Assembly (NCBI GenBank): GCA_028687435.1
Contig: JAQUAF010000016.1
Span: 1 to 64,000 of the forward strand
DNA: 64,000 nt
Direction of reading: 5' to 3'
Source: Verrucomicrobiia bacterium
GTDB taxonomy: Bacteria > Verrucomicrobiota > Verrucomicrobiia > JABWAM01
In this document: piece after piece, positions 31,737 through 41,840 of the stretch
How the letters are laid out: each line of letters starts with the position of its first letter
Numbering within the stretch: position 1 is the stretch's first letter
The notes under the pieces: generated by a model
The model's input: only the letters and a program-made list of their open reading frames with translations
What the model was told of the DNA's origin: nothing
The model's database searches: none
Made by a program: the position numbers and the translations under genes

Positions 31737-33089
31737 TTAGAAGCTGTATTTGATGCCCATCGTCGCCAGATGACGCGTCAAATCGCGTCCCACCGGCTGG
31801 GTTGCGCCGGGAATATAAGCGCTGCCGCCGCGATCCAGGGAATATCCCAAGTCAAGAGTGATGTGCTTGTTGAACTGATAAACCAGGGTCAACCCATAGG
31901 TTTCAACATTGTCGTCGCGGTTGAGAGGGGTGTCGTAATTGTAATCGCCGTATTGGGCAAAAACTTCGGAGGAAAACTCCTTGGTCCATTGGCGTTTGTA
32001 ACCGATCCGGTAGGTTTCATCCTCCAGAGGCGTGACGCTGGTGGTGGAGAGCCATTGCCATTGTTTGATCAGGAGGGAGATGGTGTCGTCTTTGGTCACG
32101 AGGAAATTGATCCTGGAGTCGCTGTAGATGCGGTTGAAATTCCGGTCCTGGTTTGACGGAATGTCGTTCCCGTAATGGCGAAAATCGGGGCCGGCGCTGA
32201 CATTCAATTGGAGCCACGACCAGGGTTTGCCCTCGAGGCCCGCCAGGGCGCGCATGTAATTGTTGTTGTCGCTGGTGGCCGAGGCGCCGGCGTTGCCGCC
32301 GTCAAACATGCTCTGGCCCTGATGGCCCGCGCGAAAACCGAGGGCGACCGCGAATTCCTTGGTGACGTTGTAGCCGATATCCGGTCCCACGTTGACATCG
32401 TAACGGTCGATGAAGTTCAAATAACCGGGCACCGTGCTCATCATGCGGACGCCAAAATCCTGGTAGACGGTTTGGGCGACGGTGCGCACAAACCAATCCG
32501 AATTCAGATCGTAGCGGAGGGTCAACTTGCCGATTTCAGCGATCTGCGCCCGGCGGTTGCGGATGACCGGGGCGGGGGCATAGGCATTGAAGCCATTGGG
32601 ATAGGCCAGGGAGGTGTCGTTGCCGTCCACGACCATGAAGAGGCTGTTCAGGTCGTAAGAAAAATCCTCCACCCTGCCCTTGATCTGGTTGCCGATGTTG
32701 TGAGCGGTGTGATTTTCGCTTGTCTCGGCGTGATAGTAATTGATGACCGGGCTGTAAGCGAGAGTCAGTTTTTCAAAGCCATCGTCCTTGATGCCCAGGA
32801 GCGGGACAAAGTTGATGCCAAACTTGGGGTTGATCGTGGAGATCATCGAATCCTGATTGCCCAAGGGGGGGACATTGCAATAATAAACGTTGCTGTCGTA
32901 GGATTCGCGGAAGGTCAGCGAGACTTCCGTGAGCCAGTCCGGCTTTTTCCATTCGCCCGGGGATTCGGCGGCAATGGGAACGGCTTGTTTTTTTGGTGCC
33001 GCGATTTTGGAGCCGTCGTCCGCCGGCAATGACAAAGAAGTTAACACAAAAAGACCCGCCATCGACAAAAACCATGATTTCATGTCCAT
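31737..33089 (-). CDS. Outer-membrane beta-barrel protein
   Basis: Signal peptide (MDMKSWFLSMAGLFVLTSLSLPADD), alternating amphipathic strands, C-terminal aromatic residue (ATMGIKYSF). Confidence 0.75.
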   Translation of the reverse strand: MDMKSWFLSMAGLFVLTSLSLPADDGSKIAAPKKQAVPIAAESPGEWKKPDWLTEVSLTFRESYDSNVYYCNVPPLGNQDSMISTINPKFGINFVPLLGIKDDGFEKLTLAYSPVINYYHAETSENHTAHNIGNQIKGRVEDFSYDLNSLFMVVDGNDTSLAYPNGFNAYAPAPVIRNRRAQIAEIGKLTLRYDLNSDWFVRTVAQTVYQDFGVRMMSTVPGYLNFIDRYDVNVGPDIGYNVTKEFAVALGFRAGHQGQSMFDGGNAGASATSDNNNYMRALAGLEGKPWSWLQLNVSAGPDFRHYGNDIPSNQDRNFNRIYSDSRINFLVTKDDTISLLIKQWQWLSTTSVTPLEDETYRIGYKRQWTKEFSSEVFAQYGDYNYDTPLNRDDNVETYGLTLVYQFNKHITLDLGYSLDRGGSAYIPGATQPVGRDLTRHLATMGIKYSF

Positions 33090-33212
33090 CGTGTGAAAAT
33101 GTCATCAAAGCATGGCGATGTCGAGGAAGAATTCATTGTGGCCATATTGTCATCCCACGGCATTTGTGTGTCGTGCCGGGAGACAATTGCCGGGGCATGG
33201 GCCCGGCCTAAT

Positions 33213-33935
33213 TTAGAACCTTCGGCCCGGTCCCGGCGCATGACGCATGTATTTTTTTCGTTTGGCTTTTGGGAATCTTTCTATCGCATAGCGCAGCATG
33301 GTGCGCGGCATCTTTTGGCTGTGGATCTTGAGAAATTTTTCTTCCGCTGCCAGGTTGCGCTTGCCGGTTTCGCGCAACATCCATCCAACGGCCTTGTGGA
33401 TCAGGTCGTGTGGGTCGTGCAGGAGTTTTTTGGCGATCGCGAAGGTTTCATTGAACCGTCCCTGCCGGAGAAAGGCGAAGGTGGCGAGGATGGCGATCCT
33501 TCGGGACCAGAGATGTTTTGAAGAGGCCAGTTTGAAGAGGAGGGTTTTGTCTCGATCCAGGAGCCAGCCTCCGACGATTTGGGGCGCCGAGAGATCCACC
33601 AGATCCCAGTTGTTGATCCAGCGCAGATGGCGGCAGTAGAAGCGGAAAACCGCCCCTTGTTCGCCTTCACCGCCTTTTTGGAACTTTATGACGAGGATCA
33701 ACAAGGCCAGCAGACGTTCCTCGTGGATGGGGGAGCGGAGGAGCAACCGGACCTGCTCCATGGGCAAATCCCTCCCTTGCGCCGCCAGTTTCCGCAGGGT
33801 GGGAACCACCACGCCGATGAACACATCGCCCTCGCCATACTCGCCCGGCCCGGTCTTGAAGAACCTCTGGAGAATGGCGGCCTTGGCGGGATTGGCAAAA
33901 GAATGAAGTTGTTTCCGGATGGACGGGGATTTCAT
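33213..33935 (-). CDS. DNA alkylation repair (AlkD-like) HEAT-repeat protein
   Basis: GVVVPTLRKLAAQGRDLP...LLRSPIHEERLLALLILV...NNWDLVDLSAPQIVGGWLLDRDK...HDLIHKAVGWMLRETGKR. Confidence 0.85.
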   Translation of the reverse strand: MKSPSIRKQLHSFANPAKAAILQRFFKTGPGEYGEGDVFIGVVVPTLRKLAAQGRDLPMEQVRLLLRSPIHEERLLALLILVIKFQKGGEGEQGAVFRFYCRHLRWINNWDLVDLSAPQIVGGWLLDRDKTLLFKLASSKHLWSRRIAILATFAFLRQGRFNETFAIAKKLLHDPHDLIHKAVGWMLRETGKRNLAAEEKFLKIHSQKMPRTMLRYAIERFPKAKRKKYMRHAPGPGRRF

Positions 33936-33955
33936 GTTTTTTGATGAAGGCTTTC

Positions 33956-34732
33956 TCACCATGTCACAATCGTGCCATCCTTTTCGCTGGCGCCCCTGAG
34001 GCCGTATCCGGTCAGCATTGCCTTGTCGCATACCTCAACATGACCGTCGGCAAAAACCGCGTTGGCCATCCCTTGATGCCGGAGGTGAATGCATTTTGCT
34101 GCGTCAGTATCTTCGATGAGGCAATATTGGGTGTCCTTGCCGCTGGCAATGGGGTTTCCGTCCTCAAGGTTGTTGATGCTGTCGATCAACAGGACATAAC
34201 TCGCCGGCCGGGACAAGTTGAACAGATTCAAATAGAAAAATTTGCCGCCCTCATCCGATCTTTTTATGTTGATCAACTGGCCATCGGCCATGCTGTAACC
34301 GATATCCTTGATGATGGCATAGGTCCGGTATTTGTCGTTGGTGGTGCGCCACCTGGTTGGTGTATAAGAGGGGCAATAGCCAACATCCCGATTTTTCAAG
34401 TAATCAGGATATAGCCGTTCGATCCATCTGCTCCAATCAAGCGCTGGAAGTCCTGTTGTGCAGATGGCGGCCTTGCCCTCCCATTCGTTGGCGTACATGA
34501 CAAAGGCGGCCTGGCATTGGCGCAAATTGCTCATGCATACGATGGCCCGGCTCTTTTCCCTGGCCATTTTAAGGGCGGGAAGAAGCAATGCCGAAAGAAT
34601 GCTCAAGAGAGTTATGACCATCAGGAGTTCCACAAGCGTGAAGCCCGGCTGATTTTTTAAAAACTCCAACGGGACTTTCCCCGAAAAGCTGTTTAAACGG
34701 CGAACCGGACAAAGGGAAAAAAACGGAGACAT
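33956..34732 (-). CDS. Prepilin-type N-terminal cleavage/methylation domain protein
   Basis: FTLVELLMVITLLSILSALLLPALKMAREKSRAIVCMSNLRQCQAAFVMYANE ... NAVFADGHVEVCD. Track ORF starts at 34855. Confidence 0.85.
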   Translation of the reverse strand: MSPFFSLCPVRRLNSFSGKVPLEFLKNQPGFTLVELLMVITLLSILSALLLPALKMAREKSRAIVCMSNLRQCQAAFVMYANEWEGKAAICTTGLPALDWSRWIERLYPDYLKNRDVGYCPSYTPTRWRTTNDKYRTYAIIKDIGYSMADGQLINIKRSDEGGKFFYLNLFNLSRPASYVLLIDSINNLEDGNPIASGKDTQYCLIEDTDAAKCIHLRHQGMANAVFADGHVEVCDKAMLTGYGLRGASEKDGTIVTW

Positions 34733-34851
34733 GCCATCGGGAGTCTTTCTTGAGGAAGAGTGAAAAGCAAGTTGAAAAGGGAGATTCTTTCCATCTCCGT
34801 TGAACAGGCCTTGCCCGACAGAATGGTGTTCAAAGCAAGGCGGATTGACGA

Positions 34852-35649
34852 TCATGCGGCGAGTTTTTTAAGGCCGCGCTTTTGTTGAAACTCGCGGCAG
34901 GTTTGGATGGCCGCGCTGCCTGCCATTTCCATGAATACGTTGTCCAGGCCAAGGGCCACCAATGAGTATTTTTGCCCAAGGGCCGTCGCAATCGCGGGTT
35001 GGGTGGGGCGCACCACGTGGAAGCCGGCGGCTTTGCCGTGGCGTTGGCAGGCGTCGCGAAAAGCGCACATGGCCTCTTGCATCCGCGGGTGGTCAAGCTG
35101 TCCGGTGATTCCCATCGAACCGCTCAGGTCCAGCGGTCCAATGAACAATCCATCGACCCCATCCACGGAAAGAATGTCGTCCAGCGCATCAATGGCGCGG
35201 TGATGCTCGATTTGCATGATCATGGCAATTTCGTCGTTGGCTTCGCCAATGCTCTCTTTGAATGCCATGCCGTGGCGATTGGCCCGGCTGTAGCCGTAAC
35301 CGCGGACCCCCCGGGGCGGATATTTGGCCTGCTTCACCGCCGCCTCCGCTTCCTCCGCGCTGTTGACCATGGGAATGATGAGGCCTCGGGCGCCGGCATC
35401 CAGCACGCGGTGGATCCACACGGGATCATTGGCGGGCAACCGGGCCACGGGAACGCAGTCAAACGCATCAATGGCGCGAAAAATGTTGGCGGTGGTTTCC
35501 AGGTCGATGGCGCCATGTTCCAGATCCACGCAAAGCCAATCAAAGCCGGCGCCCGCCAGAACCTCGGCGCAGGCCGGGTGGCCGATTTGAATCCAGCCGC
35601 CGATGGTCAGGCGCCGGTCGAGAAGGTTGACACGAAGGGGATTTTTCAT
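34852..35649 (-). CDS. HpcH/HpaI aldolase family protein (2-dehydro-3-deoxy-sugar-acid aldolase-like)
   Basis: GGWIQIGHPACAEVLAGAGFDWLCVDLEHGAIDL...ARGLIIPMVNSAEEAEAAVKQAKYPPRGVRGYG...LFIGPLDLSGSMGI. Confidence 0.93.
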   Translation of the reverse strand: MKNPLRVNLLDRRLTIGGWIQIGHPACAEVLAGAGFDWLCVDLEHGAIDLETTANIFRAIDAFDCVPVARLPANDPVWIHRVLDAGARGLIIPMVNSAEEAEAAVKQAKYPPRGVRGYGYSRANRHGMAFKESIGEANDEIAMIMQIEHHRAIDALDDILSVDGVDGLFIGPLDLSGSMGITGQLDHPRMQEAMCAFRDACQRHGKAAGFHVVRPTQPAIATALGQKYSLVALGLDNVFMEMAGSAAIQTCREFQQKRGLKKLAA

Positions 35650-35844
35650 CTGTCATGAACCTAGTTGTTTTGGCCCCATGTCCCAAACGGCTTCCTGCTC
35701 GCAAAACGGACAAAAATGACGCAATTCGGACATGGGTCGGAGATGCGCGGGATGATGCGGGTTTTTCCCTCCTTCATTTCCCCAAAAGCGCATACGTGAC
35801 AACCTGAGGCATCTGGCCGGATTTATTGAACATCGATGAATAGG

Positions 35845-36189
35845 GAGGCTCTTGCAAAACTACAATGTGTGGCGCGATAAGTTCCTTTGGCCGAATCCCA
35901 GGCGGCGAGGCAGGAAAATCCCCCAAGCGGGCTTTGATCCGCCTTCCCCGAGCGCTTCGGCGAGACAAGCTGCCGACTTGTTCCGAGCGAAGTCGAGGAG
36001 GTCAACGCCGGAGTCGGCCAAAGGAACTGTCGCCCAACGGGTTGCGCGGCTTTTTTCCAGCGACGGTCCCGCTTTGCGGGATCGACTGTGCCGCACAGCG
36101 GCACCACTATGGGGATTGGCCAGTCGCCAAGCCTTGTCGCTGAAAAAAATACGCTGCAACGCCACATATCGTAGTTTTGCAAGAGCCTC
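35845..36189. mobile_element. 345-bp MITE-like non-coding element
   Basis: TIRs of 30 bp: GAGGCTCTTGCAAAACTACAATGTGTGGCG (35845-35874) and the reverse complement of 36160-36189, 28/30 identical; flanking TAGG direct repeat (35841-35844 and 36190-36193). Confidence 0.75.
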
Positions 36190-36212
36190 TAGGATATTTT
36201 AAATTCTGAAAG

Positions 36213-36263
36213 GTCGGTTTGAATTTGATCCTGTCCATCCTGTTTATCGATGTGAATTTCACT
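36213..36263. repeat. Dispersed GATCCTGTCCATC repeat, copy 2
   Basis: GAATTTGATCCTGTCCATCCTGTTTATCGATGTGAATTTCAC. Confidence 0.6.
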
Positions 36264-36370
36264 CATCACTCAATCCTTGCTTCATGTTTTTTCCATCTAA
36301 TGACGCTATGCGCAAAAACGGGAATCCAGCTCTTGATTGCGCTTGATGAGCGCTGTGTTACACTGGTGGC

Positions 36371-37315
36371 ATGTTGATTAAAAAAACATCGGGGGATTTG
36401 CGCCGGGTTTTGAACTCGCCGGGAACTCTGGAGTTGGCAAACAGCCGTTTGCTGGCGGCGTTGGAACAATCACCGGCGTTGGAGCTCGATGGGGTAACCT
36501 TCAACTGGCGGCATCTGCATCTTGGGCCGGGTGTTTATGCCAAGGGTTTTGAGGCGGTCATCCATCGGCATGACGAATTGCAGATCGAGTATGCGGCGGA
36601 CGGCAGAGTTTGCTTCATTGCCGGCGGCGACAAACAGATGATTCTTCCGGGACAGGGCTGCATGATCATGCCCGGGGTTTATCATCGATGGATGGCTGTT
36701 GACGCGCTGCTGATGGCCGGCGCCTTGATCAATGTGGGGGGGCATGCGGGTTCGTCTTTTCTGGCGGCCTTGAATGAAGCGTCCAAAAAAGGGATGCGGG
36801 TTTTCGGAGGAAAAGATTTGGTTGCCTGGATGGAGCAGATTCTGGCCATGGCGGTGTCATCCGGTCCGGACGCCTGGCGGATCGAGATCATGGGAAGCCT
36901 GCTCCGGGCCTGGCTGGCGCGCTGTTTTGAGGCGGTTTTTGATCTGAAACCCTGGAAATGTCCGGTGCCGTCCGCAAAACGTGAAATGAACCGCCGCCAG
37001 GTTTTATGCGACACCGCTGTTGCGTTTTTGCGCGCCAATTATGGCCGGCCCCTGCAAGTGGCGGATGTGGCGGCGCAAGTGGGGGTCAGCCCCCGCCACC
37101 TCAACCGTTTGTTTTGTGAGAATCTCAAGGATAGCGTGGCCGGCATTCTTTCGGAGATCCGGCTTCAGAAAGCGAAGGCTTTGCTGGCGGGCAATCCTTC
37201 CCTGTCCGTCAAAGAGATCTCTTATGCCTCGGGCTTTTCCAGTCCGGGCCATTTCACCCAGAAATTCAAAAAACGTTTTGGCGTGGTTCCGGGCCGGGTG
37301 AACAACCGCGCCTGA
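36371..37315 (+). CDS. AraC family transcriptional regulator
   Basis: Cupin-like N-terminus; C-terminal VADVAAQVGVSPRHLNRLFCENLKDSVAGILSEIRLQKAKALL...VKEISYASGFSSPGHFTQKFKKRFGVVPGR. Confidence 0.95.
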   Translation: MLIKKTSGDLRRVLNSPGTLELANSRLLAALEQSPALELDGVTFNWRHLHLGPGVYAKGFEAVIHRHDELQIEYAADGRVCFIAGGDKQMILPGQGCMIMPGVYHRWMAVDALLMAGALINVGGHAGSSFLAALNEASKKGMRVFGGKDLVAWMEQILAMAVSSGPDAWRIEIMGSLLRAWLARCFEAVFDLKPWKCPVPSAKREMNRRQVLCDTAVAFLRANYGRPLQVADVAAQVGVSPRHLNRLFCENLKDSVAGILSEIRLQKAKALLAGNPSLSVKEISYASGFSSPGHFTQKFKKRFGVVPGRVNNRA

Positions 37316-37439
37316 TTTTTCCCCGTTATTTCCGCGAAAGCGCATTCGCTTAAGCAGCCATGGAGGCCTCACGATGAAGCTTGGAACCGATGGATTGAGC
37401 ATCGAGGAACAGGATTTACGGGACGGTTTGACTGGCCAC

Positions 37440-37493
37440 GGTCTTGTCCGGGATTGATCCTGCTTATCCTGTCCATCGATGTGAATTTTACTG
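37440..37493. repeat. Dispersed GATCCTGTCCATC repeat, copy 3
   Basis: GGTCTTGTCCGGGATTGATCCTGCTTATCCTGTCCATCGATGTGAATTTTAC. Confidence 0.6.
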
Positions 37494-37595
37494 TCTTTCG
37501 ATCCATGCCGTTTCGGCTGCCATGTCCCGATTCCGACAAGTTTGGCCGGAATTGGATGGTGCTGTCTTTTGCGCATCGCCATCGACGGGGCTAAA

Positions 37596-38900
37596 ATGAT
37601 GGGCAAGGAGACAAAAATCGTGACAACACCCGTTGATTTTGAGCGTGAGATTGGAATGACAAAGCCGGACCATGTGGTTTACCGCCCCAGAGGCGGTGAT
37701 TCCGGCGACACCGGCAACGAACATTTCCTGGTTTTTGACGGGCCGGATGGTTCCCTGATGACGGTCTGGACCCAGAGCACGGCGGAAGGCAGGAGCGACC
37801 AGCATATTGTCTTTTCGCGCAGCGATGACGAGGGACAGACATGGACAAAGCCCCGCAAGCTTGCGGGCGCCGATCCCAAAACCGGCAAGGGGATGGCCAG
37901 TTGGGGTTTTCCATTGGTTTCCAAGTCGGGACGAATCTATGTTCTTTACAGCCGGCATATTGGAATGAACGACATTTTCACCCATACCACCGGCTGGCTG
38001 GGCGCGATTTGCAGCGACGATGCCGGAAAAACGTGGTCGGAGGAGGAACTTGTCCCCATGCGGCGCACGATTTATGACAATCCCGATTCAACGATTCCCC
38101 CCAATATTATTGTCTGGCAAAAACCGATCCGGCTTTCCTGCAATGGCAAATATTACACGGGGCTTACCCGCTGGGTCAGTCCCAGCCGCGGATATCCGCC
38201 GCCCACAAAAAGCTGGACGTCGCACGCGTCGGTGGTCGAGTTCATCAGGTTTGAAAATTTGGATGAGAACCCCAGACCCCGCGACTTGCGCCTGACTTTT
38301 TTTGCCCAGGATGATCAGGCCATCAAGGTGGGGATGAAAGAACATCCTCATCAACCTGTTGTCCAGGAACCCAGTCTTGTGAATCTTCCCAATGGGTGGC
38401 TGTTTTGCGCCATGCGCACGATGAGCGGCCATCCTTATTACACCGTTTCGGAGGATGGGGGGGAGACCTGGCGGAAGCCCGAACCCATGCGGCGTTTTGA
38501 CAACGGGCCGCTGCTCCTGCATCCCCTGAGCCCGTGTCCGATTTATCAAACGCATGAGGGGGATTATTTTTTCCTGTTTCACAACCACGACGGTCATTGG
38601 GGAAAGTGGGGTCCCGAGGATACAAGCCAGCACCGGCGCCCCATCTGCATTGCCCGCGGAGAATTCAGGAAGGGGGCGCATCAACCCGTGTGGTTCAGCG
38701 AACCCAAGGTGTTGATGGATCATGATGGCGTTGGTTTGGGGCCGCCGCCCCCCGGAACGACCCGCACAGACCTTGCCATGTATGCCAGTTGCACCTGCGG
38801 ACGGGGAAAAACCACGCTATGGTATCCGGACCGGAAATTCTTTCTGCTTGGCAAAAAAATCGGACGTGTTCTTATGGATGCGTTGCCGGTAAAACAATGA
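37596..38900 (+). CDS. Sialidase/BNR-repeat family protein
   Basis: Asp-box-like repeats: FSRSDDEGQTWTKPR, CSDDAGKTWSEEE, VSEDGGETWRKPE. Confidence 0.88.
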   Translation: MMGKETKIVTTPVDFEREIGMTKPDHVVYRPRGGDSGDTGNEHFLVFDGPDGSLMTVWTQSTAEGRSDQHIVFSRSDDEGQTWTKPRKLAGADPKTGKGMASWGFPLVSKSGRIYVLYSRHIGMNDIFTHTTGWLGAICSDDAGKTWSEEELVPMRRTIYDNPDSTIPPNIIVWQKPIRLSCNGKYYTGLTRWVSPSRGYPPPTKSWTSHASVVEFIRFENLDENPRPRDLRLTFFAQDDQAIKVGMKEHPHQPVVQEPSLVNLPNGWLFCAMRTMSGHPYYTVSEDGGETWRKPEPMRRFDNGPLLLHPLSPCPIYQTHEGDYFFLFHNHDGHWGKWGPEDTSQHRRPICIARGEFRKGAHQPVWFSEPKVLMDHDGVGLGPPPPGTTRTDLAMYASCTCGRGKTTLWYPDRKFFLLGKKIGRVLMDALPVKQ

Positions 38901-38951
38901 AAAACCACGGCTTTCATCAGGAAAACCATCGACCCTCAATTTTGATCCACC

Positions 38952-41693
38952 ATGAAAATTGTCTCATCGACCCGCAGGATTTGCATTGAAACAGGAAAGA
39001 CGGCAAGGGGCCTGCTGGCCGCGTTGATGTTGCTTGCCGCATTCCCGGCGGCGTGGGCCGGTCTGGTCAGCGAATGGAAATTTGCCGGGGATTTCAAGGA
39101 CAGCGCCGGCAGGAGCAATGGCGGCTTGAAAAATGAAGAGGCTCAATGGGCGCCGGACCGGTTCGACAATCCTGATCATGCCATTTTGCTTTCCGGCAAG
39201 GGGGGGTACATTGATTGCGGCAATGCCGAGGGTTTGAGTTTTGGCAATGGAAAAAAGGATCGCCCGTTTACGATCGAGGCCTGGGTTAAGATGAAGGACC
39301 GGGCGGGTTTTGTGATTGCGGGAAAGAAGGGCGAATACGCGCTGACGAACAATAATAATTTGAGATTGTATTTTTGGAACGGAAACACCGGGGCGCGGGT
39401 GTCAAGATCGGCGGTGGATTTGGCGGGTTATGAAAACAACTGGGTGCATATCATCGTTGCTTACAATGGAAGCGGGGATCCTGATGGCGTTGTTTTTTAT
39501 CTGAATGGCGGGAAAACAGATGGGAAAAAGGAGGGGGATTGGGAGAAATATGAGGCGATGAAAGAGGGGGGGGCCTCTTTTTGCATTGGCGGTCCGGCGG
39601 ATCAGGATGAGGATTTCGAAAAAGTTACAGCCAATGGAAGCGTGGGGGAAGTTCGTGTTTACAATCATGCATTGACCGCGAATGAGGCCAGGGACCGATA
39701 TGAACAGACCTTTCCTTGCCGGATCAAAAGCATGCGCCCGTTGGTTGATCTGATTGAAAGTGATGAGCGGGAATTGCGGCGGTTGTCGAAAGTTCATCCC
39801 CATGGAAAAGCTTATGCCCAATCCGTGGGCGCTGATTTGGCCGATTTGAAGGCGAAAGCTGAAAAATGCGGGGATGGAGAACAGTCCCTGTCCTATTCCG
39901 GGTTTGCAGCCATGAAGGAGGAAAGGGATATGATCGAGAAAAGGCTGGGCAATCATATCGATGAGCTTAAAAAAACATTGAAAGCTGTGGAAAATGGAGT
40001 GGTGGCAAAGGAGGCGCCCTTCATATGTCATAGGATTGATCCCATGAGCCGGGACGTCCGGCAGATATTGCCGTTTTGGGGAGGGGCGATTCCGGGTGAA
40101 ATTTCCAACGAGATCAAGATCGCGGCGTGCGCCGGCGAATACGAACCGGCCAGTTTTGTGATTGTCGCGCTTGCGGATTTGAACTCGCTCCAGGTCAGGA
40201 CAAGTGACTTGAAACTCATGGGAGCCAAATCACAAACAGAAATTATTCCGGCTTCGGCGTTGGATGTGAAACTGGTCAAATGCTGGTACCAATCGGGCAG
40301 CGCCGGGTGGGGGTTCAAACAGAATAAATTGACGAGGAAACTTATTCCCGAGCTGCTTGTGAATGACGATTCCCTGGTGAAGGTTGATTTTAAAAAGGGG
40401 GAAAATTATCTGAGGCTTGGTTTCCCAAAAGGAAATGAATACATCTGGATCAGCGATCCTGCATGGGATGCCGCAAAGGAAAAAGAATGGAAACCGGAGG
40501 CGGTCAGCATTGACAAATTTCCCGTCAAGGACAGCCCTGTTTTGCTGCCGGTGAATATTCCAGCCGGCAGGAATCAGCAGTTTTGGCTGACAGTCAGGGC
40601 GCCGGCGGACGCAAAACCCGGTCTGTATGAAGGCAAAATCAGCTTGATGACTCCGGGAAGGGAAGTCGGATCTCTTTCGCTGAAATTACAGGTGCTTCCT
40701 TTTGAGCTTTCAGCGCCCTATTACACCTTTTCCATCGATTATCACGCAAAGTTGTCGGAGATTGGAACCGTTTCATCGGTTTATAAGAACCGAAGTCAAT
40801 TCAAGAGAGAATTGGAGAATATGGTTGCGCATGGCCTGTCCAATTGCCAGCACTACGGAATAAAAAAGGGCATGTTGGGGGAGGTTCTGAAAATACGAAA
40901 GGAAGCGGGGATGGACAATGGAACGCTGTATTTGAAGGGAACCATTCCAATTGGGAATCCCACGGAACCGAAAGCGTTGGAGCAGGTGGGAAAAAATGTG
41001 CGCGCGATTTTGGAATTTGTGCGGCCCTTTGGCGTCCAAACGGTTTATTTTTATGGCATCGATGAGGCAAGAGGATCCCGGTTGAAATCCCAACGGCAGG
41101 CGTGGGAAACCGCGCGCGCGGCGGGTGGCAGGATCTTTGTGGCCGGCGGTGAGGATAACATCAAGTTCATGGGCGACATTCAGGATATGCATGTCCGCGC
41201 CGGTCCTCCCTCCGCAAAGGAGGTCGCGCAATGGCATTCGCGCGGGCATAAAATATTTTGTTACAACAATCCGCAATGCGGAGTGGAGGATCCGGAAATT
41301 TATCGCCGAAATTTCGGGCTTCTTTTGTGGAAAAATGATTATGACGGCGCGGCGGATAACGCCTACCAACATTCCTTTGGCTTTACCTGGAATGATTTTG
41401 GGCATCCATTTTACCGATCCCCTAACCAGACCTATGCGACGGCCGAAGGTCCCATCGACACCATCCAATGGGAGGGGTATCGCGAGGCGGTGGATGATGT
41501 CCGGTATGTCACCACCCTTCAGAAAACGATTGAGACGGCAAGGAAATCCGGGGATGAAAAACTCCTGCAACGTGCAGATGTGGCCGAGGATTATCTGAAA
41601 AAACTTAAGAGTGGGGATGCCATAGACAAGGGGAATCTGGGTGTCATCCGGTCGGAAATCATCTCGCAGATCCTTGGATTGCAGGGAAAATGA
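38952..41693 (+). CDS. LamG-domain plus DUF4091-like glycoside-hydrolase-like secreted protein
   Basis: Signal peptide; LamG-like LVSEWKFAGDFKDSAGRSNGG...FTIEAWVKMKDR...VRVYNHALTANE; C-terminal QWEGYREAVDDVRYVTTLQKTI. Confidence 0.8.
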   Translation: MKIVSSTRRICIETGKTARGLLAALMLLAAFPAAWAGLVSEWKFAGDFKDSAGRSNGGLKNEEAQWAPDRFDNPDHAILLSGKGGYIDCGNAEGLSFGNGKKDRPFTIEAWVKMKDRAGFVIAGKKGEYALTNNNNLRLYFWNGNTGARVSRSAVDLAGYENNWVHIIVAYNGSGDPDGVVFYLNGGKTDGKKEGDWEKYEAMKEGGASFCIGGPADQDEDFEKVTANGSVGEVRVYNHALTANEARDRYEQTFPCRIKSMRPLVDLIESDERELRRLSKVHPHGKAYAQSVGADLADLKAKAEKCGDGEQSLSYSGFAAMKEERDMIEKRLGNHIDELKKTLKAVENGVVAKEAPFICHRIDPMSRDVRQILPFWGGAIPGEISNEIKIAACAGEYEPASFVIVALADLNSLQVRTSDLKLMGAKSQTEIIPASALDVKLVKCWYQSGSAGWGFKQNKLTRKLIPELLVNDDSLVKVDFKKGENYLRLGFPKGNEYIWISDPAWDAAKEKEWKPEAVSIDKFPVKDSPVLLPVNIPAGRNQQFWLTVRAPADAKPGLYEGKISLMTPGREVGSLSLKLQVLPFELSAPYYTFSIDYHAKLSEIGTVSSVYKNRSQFKRELENMVAHGLSNCQHYGIKKGMLGEVLKIRKEAGMDNGTLYLKGTIPIGNPTEPKALEQVGKNVRAILEFVRPFGVQTVYFYGIDEARGSRLKSQRQAWETARAAGGRIFVAGGEDNIKFMGDIQDMHVRAGPPSAKEVAQWHSRGHKIFCYNNPQCGVEDPEIYRRNFGLLLWKNDYDGAADNAYQHSFGFTWNDFGHPFYRSPNQTYATAEGPIDTIQWEGYREAVDDVRYVTTLQKTIETARKSGDEKLLQRADVAEDYLKKLKSGDAIDKGNLGVIRSEIISQILGLQGK

Positions 41694-41774
41694 CAGTGTG
41701 GAATTTCCGCGTTTTTTTCTTGGAATAGGAAAAATTGCGTCCGTATTTGTCCTTTTGTTTCAGCTGTTTTCAGC

Positions 41775-41815
41775 TTGACTGTTTTGGGCGGTTATTTACT
41801 AATTGATCAGTTAAT
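41775..41815 (+). promoter_or_regulatory. Candidate promoter/operator of the TetR gene
   Basis: TTGACT (41775-41780) -17 bp- ACTAAT overlapping the imperfect palindrome ACTAATTGATCAGTTAAT (41798-41815). Confidence 0.4.
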
Positions 41816-41840
41816 AAAATTTTCAACCAGCGGAATCTCC

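Noticed and set aside
35823-36202. ORFs of 92-119 aa on both strands
   Set aside because: They lie within the 345-bp TIR-bounded element and look like composition artefacts.
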